A program made the position numbers and the translations under genes. From Craterostigma plantagineum (taxonomy: Eukaryota > Streptophyta > Magnoliopsida > Lamiales > Linderniaceae), in assembly GCA_027422505.1 (NCBI GenBank), contig JAPQWV010000637.1, positions 1 through 64,000 of the forward strand: DNA of 64,000 nucleotides. Direction: 5' to 3'. Positions 56,475 to 64,000 of the stretch are shown in pieces. Each line of letters opens with the position of its first letter. The stretch's first letter is position 1. A model generated the notes under the pieces. That model made no database searches. It saw nothing but the letters and a program-made list of their open reading frames with translations, and was not told where the DNA came from.

Positions 56475-59305
56475 TGTAATACCCGAGTCCCGTAAGTAAG
56501 CCGGCCAATAAATATGCATACATATTATATGACATACGTGACTGCATGATACCTGTCTTAAAACATTTTATGTATTTAATTGACTACATGCTATGCGTTA
56601 TTTTATTTTATATGATATGAGACTTGAAAAGTAAGATTGAGATTTATGAAAATAGTTAACAATTAGGTTGGTAAGGGGCGAATGTAGACAAGAGGGTAAT
56701 TAAACAAAAATCAAATAATACTATTTTAATAACTAGCATTAATGAATATAAGTTATTATTAGTATTCTAATATTAGATGTGCTGAAATTAAACTTAGACC
56801 CAATTGTTGAAGATAAGCACGAGTTGCTTAAGCATGAGGGAAATGATAACTTTTGCTTGTCCCATCAACGTATACAATTAGAAAAACTCTTAGAATTTAT
56901 TAAGAACCTTTCGATAGCACACCTAGACAATAAGAAAATCCTTGTAAACACATATCGAGCTAAGAAACCAAAAGAAGGGAGGCGTAGAACCAGATTTAAA
57001 GCTTCAACTTGGGAAGGTATAGCTTTATGCATAATTTGTAAATCAATATTAAGTAGTGATGTTATACTTAGTAACTCACGTGATTAAGGGTAAGAGACAG
57101 AAATAAGGTGTAAGACGTTCCCAGTTTAGGATAGTTTATAAGGGGGATTTCGAATTTTTAGCTGTTTAATGATTCTAGGGTTTTCATGATGTTATGTTAA
57201 TACGACTGCTTAAGAATTATGTAAGTGCTATGTTTGGAAAGAAAAATACAGTAGGAATAGGATGATGAAGAAGTAGGCAGCTTGAAGTAGTTCTAGATAA
57301 AGTAGCAAAGTATGGGAAGTTTCGGGTATTATGATTTCCAGCTTGGTAAATTTCGAAGCCATATAGTTGTGTAGGAATGATGTCGAGATCTTCATGAGGG
57401 TTTAAGAATGTCGAAATATCAGTTCTGAAAGTAACTACAAAATGTTGGTAGAATCTCGAATATTTGTTACAATGTCGAAACATATCTCGAATTTTGTATA
57501 GAAACTCGAGAGTCATGTCGGAATTTTGTTGGATATTAACTTTGAAATCTTGTGTAGAAACTCGACATCTTATTTATAATGTCGACATACACTCGACATT
57601 TTGTGCAAAACCTTAACATACATCTCGATATGTTGTGTAAAAGCTCGAGATCTATTTAACCCAAGCTCGAGATTTATCTCAAACATGTCGACATCCACTT
57701 TACAAGTCATCTCGAGAAACAAAAATCTATCTCGAAATCCCACAATTAAACTCAAGATTTAATTCTAGGTACTGACTTCGAGATATTATATATAATCTCG
57801 AGATCCATATCGAAATTGTGCATTTTCTAGTAAATATCGAAGTCTTTATATATAATCTCGAAAACACCTATCGAAATTTTTGTGTGTAATGTCGAAACAC
57901 ATTTCGAAATCATGTATTGATTCAAATCTTCAAACCTTGTGTATGCTACCTCGAAATCTTGAATGTTATCTCGACATTCTAAAATTGCAATTTCGAAACA
58001 TATCTCGACATTTTTGAATATACTGTTTTAAGTTCTAAAATTTCAATGTTAAAACATATCTCGAAATCTTGTATCTGTTATTTCGAAATTCATAAAAGTC
58101 GAAACTAGGGTTTTCAAACTAAGCCACTTTCGTGAAACTATAATTAGACTAACAAACCCTAATCTTATATGTTTCTATACATAGGGTTCGAAGGTTAGCG
58201 ATTTACCATACGATCAAGCTAATAGCTAAGGATACCAGGTAAGTGGAAGTCCCAACTGCAACATATAAATGTATGTGCATGAAATTTTATGTTATGTGTT
58301 TTTGTGAATTTATGTGACTTCCTACGTGAATTAATTACGTTACATAACATGCGTAATTTATTTACATTATATGATGGCATGACACCCATATTCATGACAT
58401 GAGCATATGCACGCACGTTTAGTACAAAAGGCAGGATATGAGAGCGTGCATGATATAAGATCGCCTGAGAGCGATAAAGATTCACCGATATGGGCATCTG
58501 ATGTCGACTCACAGTTGAGTCACGACTCGTCTATGCTACCATGGTGACGTCGTATGGCGTTACCTTCAAGACATGACATGTACAAGGCAAGACATGATTT
58601 TTGGGCTAATGTCCTCATGGCGGATTGTGAAACCTGGAGGGCGCGAGCTGAGGGAGTAAGCGACACCGAGGATATCTCTGGTGTTGACTACCTCATATTA
58701 GGCTACCAGTGTGAAGCGTCCGCGTGGCGTATGAAACCACCTTGGGACAGAAAAGGTGCCCTAGGGTTAGCCACCCTTGAGTGCGTATTGCCACTGATAT
58801 GATTATTATCTGTGGATTCGAGCTCCATGATGGTGCATAGCAAGATAGCCGAGGGCCCTACAAGACAAGACAAGACAAGGAAAATATGAGGTCTAGGGAG
58901 CATTGGCGCGGATGCCTTCGCGAATTAGGGCACGCATGGCATGCATGGCTTTCACTTACTGAGCTTTATAAGCTCATTCCACGTATTTATGTGTTGTAGG
59001 TTCACGGGATCACGGTACGTGATCTTTACGAAAGTGAGGCCAATTTTTAAAGCTTCCGGAGGACTTTTGAGGTGGCAGTGTGTACATGGATGCGACCTGA
59101 GTGGTGGGCCAATAGATTATTTTGGACACGCATGCGCACTCTACCTTGCATTTATGTCCTCGAAATATTTTGTATTGTACAGAAGGGTTTCCTTTATATA
59201 AGAGAAAAAATTTTGTACGCACTTTCGTATATAGATTTCTTTTATATCACATGCAGTCACATGAATTAGTAATAAGAATGGGTGGTGGAAGTGAGGGGCG
59301 CCACA
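56475..59305 (+). repeat. Younger chromovirus 3' LTR
   Basis: 2,831 bp, near-identical layout to the 5' LTR, ending GGGGCGCCACA before the ATATC duplication. It contains a 102-codon open frame at 56,779-57,087; the same region in the 5' LTR (from about 48,680) has indels, so it is probably not a conserved gene. Confidence 0.92.
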
Positions 59306-59310
59306 ATATC

Positions 59311-59797
59311 CCTTGTGGATTCGAGCTCCAGGATGGTGCATAGCAAGATAGCCGAGGGCCCTACATGACAAGACAATACAAAAAAAATATGAGGTCTAAG
59401 GAGCATAGGCACGGATGCCTCTGCGAATTAGGGCACGTGCATGACATGCATGACTTTCACTTACTGAGCTTCAGAAGCTCATTCCACGTATTTATGTGTA
59501 GGTTCACCGGATCACGGTACGTGATCATTATGATTGCGAGGCCTAATTTTGAAGCTTTCGGGGGACTTTTGAAGTGAAAGTGTATACATGGATGCGACCG
59601 ACGTGGCGGGCTAGATTATTTTGACACGCATGCGCAGCCACCTTGTATATAGATCTTAGAACATGTTTGGATTGTACAGAACGTTTCCTTTATATAAAGG
59701 AAAAATTTGTACGCATTTTCATATATAGTTTTGTTTACATCACATGCAGTCACATGAATTTGTAAATAAATGAGTGGTAGAAGTCAGAGGCGCCACC
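59311..59797 (+). repeat. Older chromovirus 5' LTR, right part
   Basis: Continues the older LTR exactly where it was broken: CCTTGTGGATTCGAGCTCC follows the TATATATC of 48,363. It ends GAGGCGCCACC, with the final A of the family end changed to C. A TATA-like TTTATATAAAGG lies near 59,690. Confidence 0.88.
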
Positions 59798-59799
59798 AG

Positions 59800-59811
59800 T
59801 GGTATCAGAGC
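59800..59811 (+). other. Primer-binding site, older chromovirus
   Basis: TGGTATCAGAGC, unchanged despite the decay of the rest of the element. Confidence 0.9.
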
Positions 59812-59950
59812 TTTCGGTTACAAGTTCTGTAGACTGTCCTACACACACTTAGAAGCACGGAAGTGGCCTTGATAGTAAGTTTCATGTTTATATGAATTTC
59901 CTATATGCATGATTTATTGGCCTTAAGGACTATTGGGGTATAAGAGATAA

Positions 59951-61061
59951 ATGGGTAGAACACGAGGCGACAATAGTGGGGGTGCGGATAAGGGCAAGCA
60001 ACCCGCAACTCCTGTTGATAGTCGAAACACTACAATCCTTCAATTTACGGAACTAGTTCGCCAATAATCCGCTCAAATTCAAGAGATGATGCAATAGAGA
60101 AATTTGGGCGGACAATCCGGTAGTGGACTTTCTCAGGCTGAGAGGGTCGAGATTGTTGGGGAGAGATTTCGTAAACTCAATCCCCCAACGTTCCAGATGC
60201 TATTGACCCCACAGTAGTTGAGGATTGGCTCCGAACCCTTGGAAGTATGTTCCAATATAGTCGTATTCCAAAAGAGGAGAAGGTTTTGTGTGCTGCCTTC
60301 CTACTGAGGGGAAGTGCAGGCCATTAGTGGGACACGATCTTGGCCTTTGAAGACCCGATCACGATGACATGGGATCGCTTCAAGGAACTTTTTAGGAGCA
60401 ACTACTTCACCGTTCCAGTTCGAGCTCAAAGGATGAATGAATTCATCAATCTACGAGAGGGCCCGATGACAGTAGCAGAATACATCTGAAAATTCGAGCA
60501 ATTGTCTCAATTTGCAGCTCACATGGAGAGCACTGACGCGCTAAAAGTTGAACGCTTCATGGAATGCCTGAAGCCAGAATTGTACCGAGATGTGAACATG
60601 GCTGGATCTCAAGGAGCTACCTATGCTCAGGTGGCAGAACGCGCGTTAATGGCAGAGCAAGCTGAGCTTCGAAGTATCCGAGCCCAGGAAGCGAAAAAGA
60701 AATTTGTTCAAGGACCAAAATGGGGTGGAGGCAACCCGAAGAAACAATTCATCCCCAAGAATGTCAAGCTCAACTTTCAGAATAAACCAGCACCATCCCC
60801 ATGGCCCGGTACTAATCAGGGGAGACCGCAGCTAATTATACCTATATGCCCACAATGTACACGACGACATCTGGGCGTTTGCTATTCTCAGAATGCAACA
60901 TGCTACAGGCCACTTTTCCCTAGCATGCCCGGAGACTGCGTCCGGAAGTCAAGCACCAGGTCAAGTCAGACCACCTACGATACCGCTCGGGTATACACAT
61001 TGACCTCAAAAGAAGCGAAGAACAACCCGTTCGTGGTGGCAGGTACACTTTCTATCCATTC
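59951..61061 (+). pseudogene. Older chromovirus gag, decayed
   Basis: Starts MGRTRGDNSGGADKGKQ. Stops appear within 120 bases (CAATAA near 60,063), and TAG, TGA and frame changes recur. From 60,502 it reads FAAHMESTDALKVERFMECLKP and AERALMAEQAELRSIRAQEAK. The zinc knuckle has lost its middle: CYR is followed by PLFPSM rather than the C-x2-C-x4-H pattern. It is interrupted at 61,061 by the solo LTR. Confidence 0.85.
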
Positions 61062-62925
61062 TGTTGGGTTACCCGATGTCTCCCGGAGACGCCATGTCCT
61101 CGGGAACGGTGCGGAATAAAAATTTTCCGGGTTCCCCCATTGCCCTCGTAGCTCGTAGTAACACATAGACATGCAATAGGGCGGGTCAAACCCGTAGAGA
61201 ATTATCAGTTGACGCGAGTGGCAGCTCCTCGTCATTTTCTTCAAGACTCCGTCTATGGTGGTGGATGGCACTATATCGTCACGCCGACCTCGCGTACCAC
61301 GAAATCAGTTCTCTGAAGATGGCTAGAGAGGACTGAGCCGTCGCGTGGGAGAAACATGTGTGCGTTCGGTGTGTGTTTTGTGCCTTTGGTTGATTTCAAA
61401 AATCACCTGTTTTTTCTCTCCATTTGGAGCACGAAATTCTTAGCCTATTTAAAGGCTTGGATTTCGATATCTTAGTCCTTAAAGTGTGAGAGATTTTTGC
61501 CAAATCTTACTCTCTTTCGAATTCCAAATCCAAACTTAAGGAAACTTACTATTATTAGAAAACTAATTTAAATACGAAGTCAAACTAAGTATGTTTAAAT
61601 ATGGTATGGAATTCGAAATTTAATCCTAAATTAATTTCTAAATTTAAATAAATAATATTCCAAATATTTTATTCCATATTTATTTATATCAAATATGCAA
61701 ATTCCGAAAATACCCTCAAAGGCATATTTTGAAATTAGCTTAAGGTGAAATCCAATTATATCCTCAAGTCCAAGTCTTAAAGTTAGTTTCATAAGAATCC
61801 TACTTCGATCCAATAAATGGCCCGGGGCCCATTAAGGCGTGGCCAAATGGCCCAAGGCCCGTTAAGGCCCAAAACACTTTCTCTCCTTATCAATACACGT
61901 TGATGATCCTTTTTAAGCCCGAATCTCCAGGTTCGAATCAATCAGCAAGGGAGGAGTCCAAGAGTCCGGTAGTTACCTAGCCAATCCCGCAGTACCCGAC
62001 CGTAATCCGATTCGAGTGCGAATTTCGACATAGTCTTCATACCAGACCTCCCTGTGGATAACAGTGCTACGTATAAACCCTTCAGCTGTGTCCCACCATG
62101 GTATATGTCAAACTCACTAAACTCGATTCTATAATAAAACGAAGACACAGCAAATTACCAAACTACCCTCCATGACTCACATGAGTTAGTTCAATACCTT
62201 GGCCAAGGATTTCATAATTTTCCGTCGCCGTCCTCATAGGACACTTATCTCGATTAGTTGCGAGACTGTGAATCCGTACTCGGCGGTCTATACCCGACAA
62301 TCACAAATCGTCATCAAGACCGCATCTGGCCCGCTGACCCATGCAACAACAAATTGGGTCGAGGGGAACCAGTGACAGTCGAGACTTCGAAGTCAACTCC
62401 GTCAAATCCCCTTTCGGTCTAAGGTTCACGTAGACTACTATAGTGTTGTCGTCAGTCATTGACACTCCTTGAGTAATAAGCCATGTTCAACCGTTCGACC
62501 CGTGAGTCAATGTCCATGAAACGAGTCAATCCCTTGATTCGATTCGTATCACAAGTCATGACCTCCACTTCCAAGCGAGATATCGGCATACGGTAAATCA
62601 TCGACAAATAAGCCGTGATCGGTTATCCAGCACCCAACTAGAGCCTCAAGCTTACGGACTTTTAATGTTCGAGGTTAAGAGTCCACTGGTGCCTTCCTCT
62701 CTCGTACCCATCCAGAATAGTGACTCAACTCGACACATTTGGATTTGTTCATTTATTGCTTTACCGGATGCTAAGTAAAGAACTCTTATATCCAATAAAC
62801 GAACAATGCCTCTCATTAAACACATGAAAATATCTTATTACAGAAAAGGTCAAACGATAAATAATCTAATGCCCTATACAATCTATTCCTCTTCTCTTAT
62901 AGCATCCGAGGGCATATTCCTAACA
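61062..62925 (-). repeat. Solo LTR (Angela/Tork-like copia) with TSD CATTC
   Basis: 1,864 bp with TG...CA ends. On the minus strand it starts TGTTAGGAATATGCCCTCGG and ends CATCGGGTAACCCAACA. A 5-bp duplication CATTC flanks it (61,057-61,061 and 62,926-62,930). A TATA-like CTTTAAATAGG on the minus strand near 61,455 places R and U5 at the left. The start resembles the well-known Angela LTR start; the length also fits. No internal region, so a solo LTR left by recombination. Short open frames inside it are chance. Confidence 0.85.
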
Positions 62926-64000
62926 CATTCAACCCCGACATGTATACTAGTTGAGTCAAAAGCCACGCATTCATTTACATCTACTAATTACGTGGCGAGG
63001 CTCGGGGTTACACCTAGCCTAACTAACTATGAGTATATTGTTACCATACCTCATGGGGCTTCGACACGAACCAACCAAATCTTACGAAACAGCCTAGTAA
63101 TAGTGAATAATAGAATCCTACCAGCTGACCTAATAGATTCCCATAAACGATTATGAAGTAATTCTGAGAATGGACTGGCTATCAAAGTACGGAGCAGTTA
63201 TTGACTGTAACCGTAAGAAAGTGAACCTTCAACCAAGTAGATACCAAACACTTTACCTTCACGGGAACTAGTAAGAGTAGCAAAATTTCCAAGATTTCTA
63301 CGATGAAGGCACAGCGCCGGATCAAGACGGGATGTGAAGCATACCTGGCATTTTGCGATGACTTCAAAGGAACGTCACCCCCAAAGTTAGAAGAAGTCTC
63401 GGTAGTACGAGAGTATTCTGATGTATTTCCCGAAGATTTACCAGGACTTCCGCCAGATCGTGAGATTTAGTTCACGATCGACTTAGTACCAGGAGCTGTA
63501 CCAATTCTAAGGCACCGTACCGACTCGCTCCAGCTGAATTGAAGGAATTGAAGGAACAACTGGATGAATTATTATAGAAGAGATTCATTCAGCCAAGCTT
63601 TTCACCATAGGGAGCACCGATCTTATTCGTTAAGAAGAAAAATGTATCGACGCGGCTCTGCATCGATTATAGTTAGTTCAACAAGATCATGATCAAGAAC
63701 AAGTATCCCCTCCCAAGAATTGACGATCTATTTGATCAGCTACAAGGAGCAACAGTGTTTTCAAAGATAGATCTGAGATCGGGGTATCACCAGCTGAAGA
63801 TACGAGAAGAAGACATTCCGAAGAAGGCCTTTAGCACCCGCTACGGGCATTTTGAATTTCTAGTCATGCCTTTCGAGCTGACTAACGCACCAGCGACATT
63901 TATGGACTTAATGAACCATGTGTTCAAGCCGTTTCTGGACAAATGTGTCATCGTATTTACCGATGACATCCTCATTTATTTAAAGACACGAGAGGAGCAT
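62926..64000 (+). pseudogene. Older chromovirus protease and reverse transcriptase, partial
   Basis: Protease resumes as CILVESKATHSFTS, with the catalytic D-S-G changed to E-S-K. Further on: [15 protein letters not shown] followed by TAG, then [29 protein letters not shown] as two short conserved blocks, [15 protein letters not shown], and the catalytic box reads FTDDILIY (I to T). Multiple stops and frameshifts. It continues beyond the window. Confidence 0.87.

Larger units (their letters stand above)
48364..59305 (+). mobile_element. Younger Tekay/Del-type chromovirus, complete with TSD
   Basis: 10,942 bp. LTRs at 48,364-51,184 and 56,475-59,305, primer site at 51,187, PPT at 56,463, and a perfect 5-bp duplication ATATC (48,359-48,363 and 59,306-59,310). 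Internal order is gag, zinc knuckle, protease, reverse transcriptase, RNase H, integrase and a C-terminal chromodomain-like part, which is the chromovirus order. The LTRs differ by roughly 5% over their first 200 bp by eye. Frameshifts and a MITE in pol mean it is not autonomous. Confidence 0.93.
46001..64000 (+). mobile_element. Older Tekay/Del-type chromovirus, interrupted and running off the window
   Basis: 5' LTR in two parts (46,001-48,363 and 59,311-59,797; 2,850 bp together), primer site at 59,800, gag from 59,951, protease and reverse transcriptase to the window edge. It carries two insertions: the younger chromovirus in its LTR and a solo LTR in its protease region. Its 3' LTR would be to the right. 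It is more decayed than the younger copy. Confidence 0.85.

Noticed and set aside
48364..59305. Autonomous younger chromovirus
   Set aside because: Frameshifts in gag and RT, a deletion in RT, a stop in integrase and a MITE in pol; it could move only with enzymes supplied by another copy.

Overview
This is a plant nuclear window. Two ordinary host genes sit in about 55 kb of transposable-element sequence. The host genes are an intronless VQ-motif gene resembling SIB1 (27.1-27.6 kb) and a seven-exon EMG1/NEP1 ribosome-biogenesis gene (38.8-40.6 kb). The second has GT-AG introns and a telo-box/site-II promoter of the plant ribosome-biogenesis type. The Ty1/copia, chromovirus and Cassandra content also fits an angiosperm, probably a eudicot. 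I cannot name the species from sequence alone.

Layout. 1-2.1 kb: a decayed Athila/Tat-like Ty3/gypsy gag-protease, split by a complete antisense Cassandra TRIM whose LTRs carry 5S rRNA-like sequence. 2.1-3.8 kb: a direct repeat of about 1,055 bp period. 3.8-9.3 kb: a decayed copia gag-pol. 9.3-16.8 kb: element 3' and leader sequence rich in CGATCG words, a long frameshifted ORF of unknown function, a PPT and a short LTR. 16.8-20.5 kb: diverged modular repeats. 20.7-21.5 kb: a duplicated GC-rich hAT-like MITE. 21.9-26.7 kb: a 4.8 kb non-coding Mutator-like element with a perfect 9-bp target duplication and a fold-back arm, ending just upstream of the SIB1-like gene. 29.1-36.0 kb: an LTR-like promoter, then a minus-strand SIRE-like element truncated at its 5' end (pol, ORF3, 3' LTR). 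36.1-38.1 kb: GC-rich hAT-like pieces. 38.4-40.6 kb: EMG1. 41.2-41.4 kb: TA and GA microsatellites.

42.9-64.0 kb is one nest that can be read step by step. A minus-strand copia pol is cut by a plus-strand SIRE-like element. That element's gag is cut by an older Tekay/Del-type chromovirus. The older element's 5' LTR is cut by a younger member of the same family (48,364-59,305; TSD ATATC; LTRs about 2.82 kb). The younger element's pol is cut by a 700-bp hAT MITE (TSD CCAGCAAG). The older element's protease region is cut by a 1,864-bp solo LTR (TSD CATTC). The older chromovirus runs off the right edge.

No element looks autonomous: every pol carries stops or frameshifts. Both host genes look intact. 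I saw no CRISPR array, tRNA gene, prokaryotic operon or defence-type system. The most unusual structures are the fold-back MULE abutting an as-1-like promoter, the insertion of a chromovirus into the LTR of its own older relative, and LTR or leader regions built from short TCGA-centred words. Percent identities are by eye.
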